Positions 24,165 through 33,394 of a stretch of DNA of 64,000 nucleotides are shown one piece after another; position 1 is the first letter of the stretch; every line of letters starts with the position of its first letter. The stretch spans positions 620,001 through 684,000 of the forward strand of contig NC_019978.1 in the NCBI RefSeq assembly GCF_000328625.1, in the 5' to 3' direction. This DNA comes from Halobacteroides halobius DSM 5150 (GTDB lineage: Bacteria > Bacillota > Halanaerobiia > Halobacteroidales > Halobacteroidaceae). A program made the translations under genes and the position numbers. Under the pieces are notes generated by a model, which ran no database searches, was not told where the DNA came from, and saw nothing but the letters and a program-made list of their open reading frames with translations.

Positions 24165-25290
24165 TGATGTATTATCTCAAGATGAAATTAATGCACTATT
24201 AGATGATGAAGATACAACAAATAACGGAGAAAAATCACAATTATTATCAGATTTAGCTAGGGATGCTCTAGGTGAAATAGGTAATATATCTATGGGATCA
24301 GCGGCAACAGCTTTGTATGGTTTATTAGATAAAAAAGTAGAGATTACAGCCCCTGAGGTAGAAGTTAGTACTTTAAATGAATTAATTGATAGTTATAATA
24401 GGCCTTGTGTTTTAGTTGATGTACAGTATATAGAAGGTTTAGAAGGTAGTAATCAGATGATATTAGAAGTTAAAGATGCAGCTATCATTACTGATTTAAT
24501 GATGGGAGGAGATGGTACAGAGCCTCCAGAAGGATTAGATGAGATGCATCTTAGTGCGGTAGGAGAAGCTATGAATCAAATGATGGGCTCTGCTTCTACT
24601 TCAATGTCTGATTTTTTTGCAGGAAATAAGGTTAATATTTCTCCTCCAGAAGCCGAGTTATTAGAGGTAAATGAAGAAACTTTTAGTTTAAATAATATTT
24701 CACCAGAGGATAAAGTAGTACAGATAATTTTTGATATGAAGATTGGAGATTTAATAGATAGTCAAATTGTTCAGGTTATGACTATTGATTTTGCTGAAGA
24801 GTTAGCAGAGAATTTAATGAATCCTACTCAAACTGAAGAGGAAAGTAATCAGAGTCAAAAAGAGACTCAAAAGCAACCAGAGCAACAAGCAGTTAATCAA
24901 CAAACACAACAGCGACAGCAACCAAGACCACAGTCTCAACAACAGAGACGACAACCTCAATCTCAACAACGTAATGTTGAAGTCCAAGGGGTTGAGTTTA
25001 ATGATTTAGGAAATGAACAAGATAGAGATGGAAGAAATGATATTAGTCTAATCTATGATGTTGATTTAGAGTTAACAGTTAGGTTAGGTAAGGCTGAGAT
25101 GTCTATTAAGGAGATTTTAGATTTAGGGCCTGGCTCTGTGATTGAATTAGACCGGTTAGCTGGGGAAGCAGTTGATTTGTTAGTTAATGGTAAATTGATT
25201 GCTCAAGGTGAAGTTGTTGTAATTGATGAAAACTTTGGTTTTAGAGTTACAGATATTGTTAGTTCAGAAGAGCGGTTAAAGAGATTATAG
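24157..25290 (+). CDS. fliY: Flagellar motor switch phosphatase FliY
   Basis: 377 aa from ATG 24157 (SD GGAGGGAG). An N-terminal peptide SQDEINALLDDED resembles that of FliM. A CheC-like phosphatase domain has both D/S-x3-E-x2-N motifs intact: Asp36-Glu40-Asn43 (DALGEIGN) and Ser133-Glu137-Asn140 (SAVGEAMN). A Gln-rich linker occupies about 225-280. The C-terminal FliN/SpoA domain has YDVDLELTVRLGKAEMSIKE. It builds the lower C-ring and dephosphorylates CheY-P. Confidence 0.95.
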   Translation: MDNDVLSQDEINALLDDEDTTNNGEKSQLLSDLARDALGEIGNISMGSAATALYGLLDKKVEITAPEVEVSTLNELIDSYNRPCVLVDVQYIEGLEGSNQMILEVKDAAIITDLMMGGDGTEPPEGLDEMHLSAVGEAMNQMMGSASTSMSDFFAGNKVNISPPEAELLEVNEETFSLNNISPEDKVVQIIFDMKIGDLIDSQIVQVMTIDFAEELAENLMNPTQTEEESNQSQKETQKQPEQQAVNQQTQQRQQPRPQSQQQRRQPQSQQRNVEVQGVEFNDLGNEQDRDGRNDISLIYDVDLELTVRLGKAEMSIKEILDLGPGSVIELDRLAGEAVDLLVNGKLIAQGEVVVIDENFGFRVTDIVSSEERLKRL

Positions 25291-25305
25291 ATAGGGATTG
25301 ATTTT

Positions 25306-25632
25306 ATGAATTATGTTGTAAATTTTATAAAAGTTATTGGAGCTTTAGCAGGAGTATTAGGATTGTTTTATTTAGTAGTAAGGTTATTTAAGAGAAATCA
25401 GTTTCTTAATCAGACTAACCAAATACAAGTTCTAGAAAGATGTTATTTAGATACTAACCAAGTCCTTTATCTAATAAAGGTAGCTGATAATATTTGGTTG
25501 GTTTCAGCTACTAAGGATAAAATGGAATTTATTCAACAAATTGAATTAGATACTAAAGAATTAGACCTTCAATCTAATCAGCAATTATTAAACTTTTGGC
25601 AGAAAGGTAAGGGTAAAACTGATGAAAGCTAA
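25306..25632 (+). CDS. fliO: Flagellar biosynthetic protein FliO (FliZ)
   Basis: 108 aa. It has one N-terminal membrane helix (residues 7-27), then a small cytoplasmic domain (QIQVLERCYLDTNQVLYLIK, VADNIWLVSATKDKMEF) as in FliO/FliZ. FliO helps assemble the FliP ring of the export gate. It overlaps fliP by 11 bases. In Bacillus cheY precedes this gene; here fliY is directly upstream. Confidence 0.9.
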   Translation: MNYVVNFIKVIGALAGVLGLFYLVVRLFKRNQFLNQTNQIQVLERCYLDTNQVLYLIKVADNIWLVSATKDKMEFIQQIELDTKELDLQSNQQLLNFWQKGKGKTDES

Positions 25633-26386
25633 ATATCAGTTAACCGGGATACTAATTATAGTTATTTTATTGGTAGTACAGGCAAGTGCTATAGCAGCGC
25701 CCCGATTTGAAATTCCCAGTATAAAACTTCAGGTAGGAGATGATGGTTCTCAACCACAGGAGTTAGCACTATCACTAAAGATATTATTGTTGCTAACTAT
25801 TTTAACATTAGCTCCTGCTATTTTAATATTATTAACTTCATTTACTAGAATTATTGTCGTCTTATCTTTTTTACGTCGGGCTTTAGCCACACAAAGGATG
25901 CCCCCAAACCAAGTTTTGATTGGTTTAGCAATTTTTTTAACGATTTATATTATGGCACCTGTGGGCCAAGATATTAATCAAAATGCTTTACAGCCTTATT
26001 TGGCTGAAAAGATAGACCGAGGAACGGCTTTTGATCGGACAATAAAACCATTACGTAGATTTATGTTTAAGCAAACTAGAGAGAAAGATATTGCTTTATT
26101 TGTTAATTTATCAAATTCTAAGCGTCCTAAGGGGCCTAAAGAACTATCAACTTATGTTCTAATTCCTGCTTTTATAATTAGTGAATTAAAAACTGCATTT
26201 CAAATTGGGTTTATGATTTACTTACCGTTTGTGGTAATTGATATGATTGTAGCTAGTACTTTAATGTCTATGGGAATGATGATGTTGCCTCCAGTTATGA
26301 TTTCTTTACCTTTTAAGATTTTATTATTTGTATTAGTAGATGGCTGGTACTTAGTCATAAAATCATTGGTTGAAACTTTTAAATAA
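25622..26386 (+). CDS. fliP: Flagellar export gate protein FliP
   Basis: 254 aa. A signal-peptide-like first helix (LTGILIIVILLVVQASAIAA) is followed by the diagnostic LTLAPAILILLTSFTRIIVV, FLRRALATQRMPPNQVLIGL, and near the C-terminus FQIGFMIYLPFVVIDMIVAS and SMGMMMLPPVMISLPFKILL. With FliQ and FliR it makes the helical export gate in the basal-body membrane. The start lies inside fliO. Confidence 0.97.
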   Translation: MKAKYQLTGILIIVILLVVQASAIAAPRFEIPSIKLQVGDDGSQPQELALSLKILLLLTILTLAPAILILLTSFTRIIVVLSFLRRALATQRMPPNQVLIGLAIFLTIYIMAPVGQDINQNALQPYLAEKIDRGTAFDRTIKPLRRFMFKQTREKDIALFVNLSNSKRPKGPKELSTYVLIPAFIISELKTAFQIGFMIYLPFVVIDMIVASTLMSMGMMMLPPVMISLPFKILLFVLVDGWYLVIKSLVETFK

Positions 26387-26404
26387 AATATAGGAGGAGA
26401 AGTG

Positions 26405-26674
26405 ATGGATCAATTATTAGCGATTGAATTAGGTCGAAAAAGCTTATTAACAGTTCTTAAAGTAGTTGCGCCTATGTTAGGTTTAGGAATGGCAGCTGGA
26501 TTAGCTGTTAGTATTTTTCAAGCTACAACTCAAATTCAGGAGCAGACCTTAGCTTTTATTCCTAAGATTGTAGCTGTGATGATTGCTATTATGATTTTTG
26601 GCCCGTGGATGTTAAGTACTTTACTTGATTATATGAATAACTTACTTACCAATATCCCCAATTACATTGGTTAA
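26405..26674 (+). CDS. fliQ: Flagellar export gate protein FliQ
   Basis: 89 aa, the standard length, from ATG 26405 (7 bases after AGGAGG); a GTG one codon earlier is possible. Two membrane helices are present, with the family core GRKSLLTVLKVVAPMLGLGM and SIFQATTQIQEQTLAFIPKI. Four copies join FliP and FliR in the export gate. It lies 18 bases after fliP and 14 before fliR. Confidence 0.96.
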   Translation: MDQLLAIELGRKSLLTVLKVVAPMLGLGMAAGLAVSIFQATTQIQEQTLAFIPKIVAVMIAIMIFGPWMLSTLLDYMNNLLTNIPNYIG

Positions 26675-26688
26675 TAGGAGTAAATTTA

Positions 26689-27462
26689 ATGACTGAAGAA
26701 GATTTATTATTACAAGTTTATTACTTTAGCTTAATTTTAACTAGGATAGTTGGATTATTTGTATTAGTTCCTATTTTTGGTAGTAAAGCAATTCCTAAGC
26801 GATTTAAGATTGGGTTGGCTATAATTATAACTATTATTTTAATGGGTGTGATTTCTTTACCAGAAGTTAAGGTTCCTCAATTAGGTCTATTAGTTTTACA
26901 ATTACTAACTGAGTTTACTATTGGCTTAATAATGGGGTTTATTTTATTATTAGTTTTTGTGGCAGTGCAATTAGCTGGACAGTTAATTGCCCGCAGAATG
27001 GGATTAGCTATGGCCAATATTTTAAATCCCCAAAGTGGAACTCGAGTAGCGGTAATAGGACAGTTACAAAACATAATAGCTATTCTTGTATTTCTAACTC
27101 TTAATGGCCATCATCAAATTTTGAGACTTTTAGTAACCAGCTTTGATTTAATAAACTTAGGCCAATTTAATACTTCATCTGATTTATTTGCCTTATTATT
27201 ACGATTAAATGGAGATTTGTTTCCTATGGCATTTAAAATTGCTTTACCAATTTTAGCAACATTATTTATTGTGGATTTATCTTTTGGTTTGGTAGCTAGA
27301 ACTGTACCACAATTAAATGTTTTCATGCTAGGATTACCTTTAAAGCTTTTGGTAGGATTAATAATATTAACTATTACTTTACCTAATTATATCAGTTTTT
27401 TGGAGACTACTTTTAAAAATGTATTTAAGAATATCTATGCTGTATTAAAATTAATAGGATAA
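26689..27462 (+). CDS. fliR: Flagellar export gate protein FliR
   Basis: 257 aa with about six membrane helices. Signature stretches are FSLILTRIVGLFVLVPIFGS, PKRFKIGLAIIITIILMGV, GLIMGFILLLVFVAVQLAGQ and VPQLNVFMLGLPLKLLVGLI. One FliR closes the FliP5Q4R1 gate. The SD (TAGGAG) overlaps the fliQ stop, and the gene ends 12 bases before flhB. Confidence 0.96.
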   Translation: MTEEDLLLQVYYFSLILTRIVGLFVLVPIFGSKAIPKRFKIGLAIIITIILMGVISLPEVKVPQLGLLVLQLLTEFTIGLIMGFILLLVFVAVQLAGQLIARRMGLAMANILNPQSGTRVAVIGQLQNIIAILVFLTLNGHHQILRLLVTSFDLINLGQFNTSSDLFALLLRLNGDLFPMAFKIALPILATLFIVDLSFGLVARTVPQLNVFMLGLPLKLLVGLIILTITLPNYISFLETTFKNVFKNIYAVLKLIG

Positions 27463-27474
27463 GGGGGGATAAGT

Positions 27475-28530
27475 ATGCCTGATGAAGAGAAAACGGAGGA
27501 CCCCACCCCCAAACGAAGGCAAGAAGCAAGAAAAGAAGGACAAGTAGCTCAAAGTAAAGAGTTAAATAGTGCTTTAACTTTATTATTTAGTTTTATAATC
27601 TTTTATTTTACAATGTCTAAAATGATAAAAGAAATAATTGAATTTTTAACTAAAGTATATACTCAATATTTTACTATGCAATTATCTGCTCATAATTTTC
27701 ATACTTTATTTATTGAAATAATGTTCTTTATTTTAAAGTTGGTAGCTCCAATTATGATTGGTGTAGCTGCAATTGGGGTTTTAGCTATTTACTTGCAGAT
27801 TGGTTTTTTATTTACGACTAAACCATTAAAACCTAGTTTTAGTAAACTGAATCCAATCGAAGGCTTTAAACAATTATTTTCTAAACGATCTGTAGTTGAA
27901 TTAATTAAATCATTATTTAAAATAGGAGTTATAGGTTATATATGTTATATAACTATAGCTGGAATAGTCCCTGAATTAGTTTTATTAACTCAAGGTGGAG
28001 TTGAGATAGCTTTGAATTTATTAGCAGATACTGCTTATTCTCTAGGAATGAGGGTTAGTGCTGCTTTTATAATATTAGGGATAGCTGATTTATTTTATCA
28101 AAAGTGGGAGCATACACAACAGCTGAAGATGAGTAAAAAGGAAGTAGAAGATGAACAAAAAGAACAAGACGGAAATCCAGAAGTTAAGTCTGAGCGTCAG
28201 AAGAGACAACAAGAGATGGCCCAAAGTAGGATGATGCAAGATGTGCCTGATGCTGATGTAGTAATTACTAACCCTACTCATATAGCAGTAGCTCTTAAGT
28301 TTGATATAGAGACAATGGAGGCTCCTGTAGTAGTAGCTATGGGCCAAGATGAAGTAGCTCGCAAGATAAAAGAAGTTGCCAAAGAATATGAAATTGAAAT
28401 AGTCGAAGAGAAACCATTAGCTAGAGCTTTATATAAGATGGTAGATATTGGAGATCAAATTCCTGCCGAGTTATATCAGGCAGTAGCTGGAATATTAGCT
28501 TATGTCTATAAGTTAGATAGAAAAGTGTGA
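27475..28530 (+). CDS. flhB: Flagellar export switch protein FlhB
   Basis: 351 aa. It begins MPDEEKTEDPTPKRRQEARK, the typical FlhB head, followed by four membrane helices and a cytoplasmic domain with the self-cleaving NPTH motif at about 266-269 (VVITNPTHIAVAL). Cleavage there switches export from rod/hook to filament substrates. ATG with AAGGGGGG; 12 bases after fliR. Confidence 0.97.
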   Translation: MPDEEKTEDPTPKRRQEARKEGQVAQSKELNSALTLLFSFIIFYFTMSKMIKEIIEFLTKVYTQYFTMQLSAHNFHTLFIEIMFFILKLVAPIMIGVAAIGVLAIYLQIGFLFTTKPLKPSFSKLNPIEGFKQLFSKRSVVELIKSLFKIGVIGYICYITIAGIVPELVLLTQGGVEIALNLLADTAYSLGMRVSAAFIILGIADLFYQKWEHTQQLKMSKKEVEDEQKEQDGNPEVKSERQKRQQEMAQSRMMQDVPDADVVITNPTHIAVALKFDIETMEAPVVVAMGQDEVARKIKEVAKEYEIEIVEEKPLARALYKMVDIGDQIPAELYQAVAGILAYVYKLDRKV

Positions 28531-28566
28531 AAAATGAGTGTGAGGAAAGAAAGGAGGTTTTAAGAT

Positions 28567-30639
28567 TTGGCTTCAACTTCACAAGGTTTAGTAGGGAGTA
28601 TAAGTGAGTATAATGATTTAATTTTTGCTATAGCAGTAATTATGATTGTAGTAATGTTTATTATTCCTTTACCAACTATTTTATTAGATATATTATTAAC
28701 TTTAAATATTAGTTTAGCATTGACTATATTATTAGTAGCTATGTATTTATCTGATCCTTTAGAGTTATCTGTCTTTCCCTCATTACTATTAATTGCTACT
28801 CTTTTTCGCCTAGGCTTGAATGTATCAACCACTAGATTAATCTTAAGTCAAGGGAGTGCAGGACAGGTAATAGAAGCTTTTGGTAGCTTTGTATTAGGTG
28901 GTAATTACATCGTTGGGGTAGTTATCTTTATTATTTTAGTAGTTATTCAATTTATGGTAATTACTAAAGGATCGGAGCGTGTATCAGAGGTTACAGCTAG
29001 ATTTACTTTAGATGCTATGCCTGGAAAGCAAATGAGTATTGATGCCGATTTAAGTTCTGGTTTAATCACAGAAGCGGAAGCAAGGGCCAAACGAGAAAAA
29101 ATCAGACAAGAAGCAGATTTTTATGGTGCTATGGATGGTGCCAGTAAATTTGTTAAAGGAGATGCTATTGCTGGAATTGTCATTACCTTAATTAATATTT
29201 TAGGTGGTTTGACTATTGGTGTTATTCAACAAGGAATGCCTATTACAGATGCTTTACAAACATATACTTTATTAACAGTAGGTGATGGACTAGTCAGTCA
29301 AATCCCAGCTTTATTAATCTCTACTGCGACTGGTATTGTAGTAACTCGTGCTGCTTCAGAAGGTAATTTAGGATCTGATTTTACTAAGCAGTTATTTGCT
29401 CAACCTAAGGCTTTATGGTTAGTTGCAGGTGTATTATCTATCTTAGGTATTTTAACGCCACTACCTACAATACCTTTTGTAGGATTAGCTTTATTATTTG
29501 CTGGATTAAGTTATTTATTATACGAAAATCAACAAACAGCTCAATTAGAGGAAGAATTTAAAGAAGAAGACCAAGAGGCTGAAGAATATCGAGAAGAAGA
29601 AAGTATTGCTGATTTATTACAGGTTGATCCAATGGAGCTAGAAGTCGGTTATAATTTGATTCCCTTAGTAGTGCCTGAACAAGGAGGGGATTTATTAGAT
29701 CGGGTATCAATGATTAGACGTCAGTGTGCTTTGGAGTTAGGAATTGTAATTCCTCCTATTAGAATTAGAGATAATATGCAACTTGAACCAGATTATTACC
29801 AAGTGAATTTAAGAGGGATTCAGATAGCCAGTCATGAAATTAAGGTAGATAAGTATATGGCTATGGATTCTGGGATGGCTACTGAGGAAATCCAAGGGAT
29901 AGAGACTACAGAACCTGCTTTTGATTTACCAGCTTTATGGATTGATGAAGAGCAGAAAGAAAGAGCAGAAATGTCTGGTTATACAGTAGTCGATCCTCCA
30001 TCAGTGATGGCTACTCATTTGACTGAATTAGTTAAAGACCATGCTTATGAATTATTAGGTAGACAAGAGGTTAAAGAGTTAATTGATAATGTAAAAGAAG
30101 ACTACCCAGCAGTGGTTGATGAATTAATTCCCGATTTATTATCAATTGGTCAAGTACAAAAAGTGTTACAGAATTTATTAAAAGAGAGGGTCTCTGTTCG
30201 TGATTTAGTCTCTATCTTAGAGGTTTTAGCAGACCAGGCACACAATACTCAAGATACAGATATTCTAACTGAATATGTAAGGCAAGATGCTTTATCACGA
30301 CAAATCTCTAAAAAATACAAAGATGAACAAGGTAATTTACATGTATTAACTTTAGATTCTCAGGTTGAAGAAACTATTTCTAATTCAATCGAGCAGACTG
30401 AACAAGGCAGTTATATTGCTTTAGATCCTAACTTAGCTCAACAGATTTATAATAGTTTAGCCCAGATGGTAGAGCAAATGGTAAACCAAGGCTATGACCC
30501 AATAGTACTTACATCTCCAATTTTAAGATTTCATTTTAAAGAGTTAACTGAACAAGTGGTACCTAACTTAACTGTTCTATCCTTTAATGAACTAGAATCT
30601 GATGTTAATGTGCAAAATCTAGGGGCGGTGACAATATAA
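28567..30639 (+). CDS. flhA: Flagellar export gate protein FlhA
   Basis: 690 aa starting at TTG 28567, with AAAGGAGG about 9 bases upstream. Eight membrane helices fill the first half. Key family blocks are LFRLGLNVSTTRLIL, RFTLDAMPGKQMSIDADLSS (the FHIPEP-type region), FYGAMDGASKFVKGDAIAGI, and the cytoplasmic domain with RVSMIRRQCALELGIVIPPI and LLGRQEVKELIDNV. A nonamer docks chaperone-substrate complexes. Its stop overlaps the flhF start by one base. Confidence 0.97.
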   Translation: MASTSQGLVGSISEYNDLIFAIAVIMIVVMFIIPLPTILLDILLTLNISLALTILLVAMYLSDPLELSVFPSLLLIATLFRLGLNVSTTRLILSQGSAGQVIEAFGSFVLGGNYIVGVVIFIILVVIQFMVITKGSERVSEVTARFTLDAMPGKQMSIDADLSSGLITEAEARAKREKIRQEADFYGAMDGASKFVKGDAIAGIVITLINILGGLTIGVIQQGMPITDALQTYTLLTVGDGLVSQIPALLISTATGIVVTRAASEGNLGSDFTKQLFAQPKALWLVAGVLSILGILTPLPTIPFVGLALLFAGLSYLLYENQQTAQLEEEFKEEDQEAEEYREEESIADLLQVDPMELEVGYNLIPLVVPEQGGDLLDRVSMIRRQCALELGIVIPPIRIRDNMQLEPDYYQVNLRGIQIASHEIKVDKYMAMDSGMATEEIQGIETTEPAFDLPALWIDEEQKERAEMSGYTVVDPPSVMATHLTELVKDHAYELLGRQEVKELIDNVKEDYPAVVDELIPDLLSIGQVQKVLQNLLKERVSVRDLVSILEVLADQAHNTQDTDILTEYVRQDALSRQISKKYKDEQGNLHVLTLDSQVEETISNSIEQTEQGSYIALDPNLAQQIYNSLAQMVEQMVNQGYDPIVLTSPILRFHFKELTEQVVPNLTVLSFNELESDVNVQNLGAVTI

Positions 30640-31721
30640 TGAAAGTAAAAAAATACCAAGCTGATAATATGCAGGAGGCCATGTTAAAGGTTAAATCAGA
30701 CTTAGGATCTGATGCTATTATTTTACATAGTCGTAAGTTTAAAAAGGGTGGTTTTTTTGGTTTTTTTGCTAAAAAAAAGGTTGAAGTTGTAGCTACTGTA
30801 GAGCCAGAGCCTGCAACTGATTCTAAAGATAGCAAGGAGTTAAAAGGTGAATTAGATCAAATGAAGGGGATGATGAATAATTTAATGGGGGAGATTCAAA
30901 AGAGTAAGGAAGAATCTCTTGCTGTTACAGGAAATCCCATTTTACAAAAGGTTGTAGAGGCTCTTTTAAATTTAGGGATTGATTATTCTACTGCTCAAGA
31001 TTTGGCCCGTAAGATTGTCAAAAAGACTCAGGGTCAGGTAGATGATGCAGAAAAATTACAGCAAATATTAAAGGCTGAATTTGAAAATGTAATTAATGAT
31101 ATTGAACCTATTAAATTAGAAGATGATAAAACTAAGGTAGTAGCTATGGTAGGGCCAACTGGTGTAGGAAAGACTACAACTCTAGCTAAATTAGCTGCCA
31201 ATTTTTCTTTATTGGAAGGAAAGAAAGTAGGTTTAGTTACAGCAGATACTTATCGGATTGCTGCTGTAGATCAACTAAAGACATATAGTGAGATTATCGA
31301 TTTACCTTTAGAAGTTGCTTTTACCCCCCAAGAACTAACAACAGCTATTGATAAGTATCAAGGTTATGATTTAGTATTAGTTGATACAGCAGGTAGGAGC
31401 CAAAATAATCAAATGCATATTTCAGAATTAAAGAGTTTTATTAAAAAGAGTGAAATAGATGAAGTTTATTTAGTTTTAAGTGCAACCACTAAAACTAGTG
31501 ATTTAAAGAAGATTATTAAGGTGTATACAGAGTTAGAGATTAATAAATTGATTTTAACCAAATTAGATGAAACTGATTCCTTAGGCATTGTCTTTGAAGC
31601 TGCTTTAGAAGCTAATAAACCTCTTTCTTATGTAACTGTAGGCCAAGACGTTCCAGAAGATATTAAGTTACCTGAGTCTAAAGAATTAATTGATGATATC
31701 TTAGAGGGGTTAGACTTATGA
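30639..31721 (+). CDS. flhF: Flagellar SRP-like GTPase FlhF
   Basis: 360 aa. It has an N-terminal basic B domain (MKVKKYQADNMQEAMLKVKS) and a Lys/Glu-rich linker. The NG domain has Walker [17 protein letters not shown] near 172, TADTYRIAAVDQLKTYSEI, DTAGRSQNN and LTKLDETDSLG. FlhF sets flagellar number and position together with FlhG. It starts on the flhA stop (TAATG) and ends over the flhG start (ATGA), so translation is coupled. Confidence 0.96.
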   Translation: MKVKKYQADNMQEAMLKVKSDLGSDAIILHSRKFKKGGFFGFFAKKKVEVVATVEPEPATDSKDSKELKGELDQMKGMMNNLMGEIQKSKEESLAVTGNPILQKVVEALLNLGIDYSTAQDLARKIVKKTQGQVDDAEKLQQILKAEFENVINDIEPIKLEDDKTKVVAMVGPTGVGKTTTLAKLAANFSLLEGKKVGLVTADTYRIAAVDQLKTYSEIIDLPLEVAFTPQELTTAIDKYQGYDLVLVDTAGRSQNNQMHISELKSFIKKSEIDEVYLVLSATTKTSDLKKIIKVYTELEINKLILTKLDETDSLGIVFEAALEANKPLSYVTVGQDVPEDIKLPESKELIDDILEGLDL

Positions 31722-32611
31722 AAGATCAAGCAGAAAAGCTAAGAAATTTAGTTAAGAGTAAGAAACAGAAGGAAAAAAAAGAAAAGCAAGTTAAAAAAGA
31801 GACTAGGGATCGGAATTCAGCTTCTATCTATGCTGTGACAAGTGGTAAAGGTGGAGTGGGAAAGTCTAATTTTGTAGCTAACTTGGCCCTAGGGTTACAA
31901 CAGGAAGGAAAAAAGGTGATAGTCTTTGATGCTGATTTAGGATTAGCTAATCTGGATGTTATTTTAGGAGTTACTCCTAATTATAATCTAAATCATGTTA
32001 TAAGTGGAACAAAGAGTTTAGAAGAAATTATTATAGCAGGTCCAGAAGGGTTAGCTTTAATTCCTGGTGGTTCTGGCATTGAAGACTTAGCTAATTTATC
32101 CCAATATCAAATAAATAATTTAATAGATCATTGGCATAAAATAGAAAATAAATATGATATAATATTAATTGATACAGGAGCAGGTTTATCTAATAGTGTA
32201 CTTGATTTTGTCTTAGCTGCTGATGAAGTAATTGTTATTTCAACACCTGAGCCCACATCAGTTACAGATGCTTATGGAGTTATAAAAGTAATTAATACCC
32301 ATGATGCAGATGCTAAAATAAAATTAGTTATTAATCAGGTAGATAGTCGCAATGAAGGAGAACGAATTGGAAGACGGTTATCTAATACAGCCAAAGAATT
32401 TTTAAATCAAGAGATTGATTTTTTGGGTGAATTACCGACAGATAAGGCAGTAGTTAAAGCAGTTAAGAAACGAAGGCCATTTCTTTTAGAATACCCCCAT
32501 GCTAAGATTGCAAAGAGCATTAATCAAATAGTATTAGAATTACTAGATAAAGAACCCAAGAAATCTCAAGGGATTACTGGATTTTTTAGTGATTTATTAA
32601 GTTTTAATTAA
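31718..32611 (+). CDS. flhG: MinD-like ATPase FlhG (YlxH)
   Basis: 297 aa. The N-terminal DQAEKLR fits the DQAxxLR motif with which FlhG activates FlhF GTPase. A deviant Walker A SGKGGVGKSNFVANLALGL lies near 42, then DADLGLANLDVILG and DTGAGLSNSVLDF. The C-terminal helix and short tail may bind membrane. FlhG limits flagellar number and delivers FliM/FliY to the C-ring in Bacillus. It overlaps flhF by 4 bases. Confidence 0.95.
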   Translation: MKDQAEKLRNLVKSKKQKEKKEKQVKKETRDRNSASIYAVTSGKGGVGKSNFVANLALGLQQEGKKVIVFDADLGLANLDVILGVTPNYNLNHVISGTKSLEEIIIAGPEGLALIPGGSGIEDLANLSQYQINNLIDHWHKIENKYDIILIDTGAGLSNSVLDFVLAADEVIVISTPEPTSVTDAYGVIKVINTHDADAKIKLVINQVDSRNEGERIGRRLSNTAKEFLNQEIDFLGELPTDKAVVKAVKKRRPFLLEYPHAKIAKSINQIVLELLDKEPKKSQGITGFFSDLLSFN

Positions 32612-32623
32612 AGGAGGGGTGCC

Positions 32624-33367
32624 ATGAGAGAAGGTAGAGTTATTAAAAAATTTGATGTGAGTAAAAAGTTAGAGGTTAACCAGCAAGTAGAGTGTGAATT
32701 GTTAGGTGGTAAGTATGAAGGAGAATACTCTATTAAAGTAGCTGATATAAGTGATGATCAAAATTTTATAGTTAATGCTCCTTATATTAAAGGACATCCA
32801 ATTAAATTAGCCGTTAATACAAGATTTAACATTAAGTTAAAGGATGATAATGGGATTTATATATTGCCAGTCAAGGTAACTGGTAGGCAGTTTGATGCTA
32901 CAGAATTATTATCTGTAAAGTTACGAGAACCGGTTACTAAAATTCAGGAACGCCAGTTTTTTAGACTAGAGGTCTATAAGAATTTAAATTATAGGTTAAT
33001 AGCTAATAATCAAGAGGATTTAGAAGCTAAAGGAGGTATAGATGAAATTATTGCAGGGGAGGTTAATGAATTACCTGCATTTGATAAAGAAGGAAAGGTA
33101 AGGGATATGAGTGCTGGTGGTTTGAAATTATTTACTGCTGAAAGGTTAGGGCTAAATCAAATAATAGAGATTGAGATTAATTTTATTAATGCTTCTTTTA
33201 ATACAGTGTGTGGAGAAGTAGTCAGGGTAGATAAACAGGATGCAGAGACAGAAGAAATCTATGAGGTAGGGATAGAATTTATTGAATGTCGCCGAAGACA
33301 AAGAGACCAAATTACTAAATGGTTATTTGATAAACAGAGAGAATTAAGACAAAAAGGACTTCTTTAG
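32624..33367 (+). CDS. YcgR-type PilZ domain c-di-GMP effector
   Basis: 247 aa. An N-terminal YcgR-like domain (about 20-100) precedes a PilZ domain with both c-di-GMP signatures: RQFFR (RxxxR, near 109) and DMSAGG (DxSxxG, near 161-166), then VGIEFIECRRRQRDQITKWL. Such proteins (YcgR, DgrA/YpfA) slow motors by binding MotA or the C-ring when c-di-GMP is high. It sits between flhG and cheC, where Bacillus has cheB-cheA-cheW. SD AAAGGAGGGG, 12 bases after flhG. Confidence 0.92.
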   Translation: MREGRVIKKFDVSKKLEVNQQVECELLGGKYEGEYSIKVADISDDQNFIVNAPYIKGHPIKLAVNTRFNIKLKDDNGIYILPVKVTGRQFDATELLSVKLREPVTKIQERQFFRLEVYKNLNYRLIANNQEDLEAKGGIDEIIAGEVNELPAFDKEGKVRDMSAGGLKLFTAERLGLNQIIEIEINFINASFNTVCGEVVRVDKQDAETEEIYEVGIEFIECRRRQRDQITKWLFDKQRELRQKGLL

Positions 33368-33394
33368 ATTACAATATAGTAAGAGGTGATTAAA

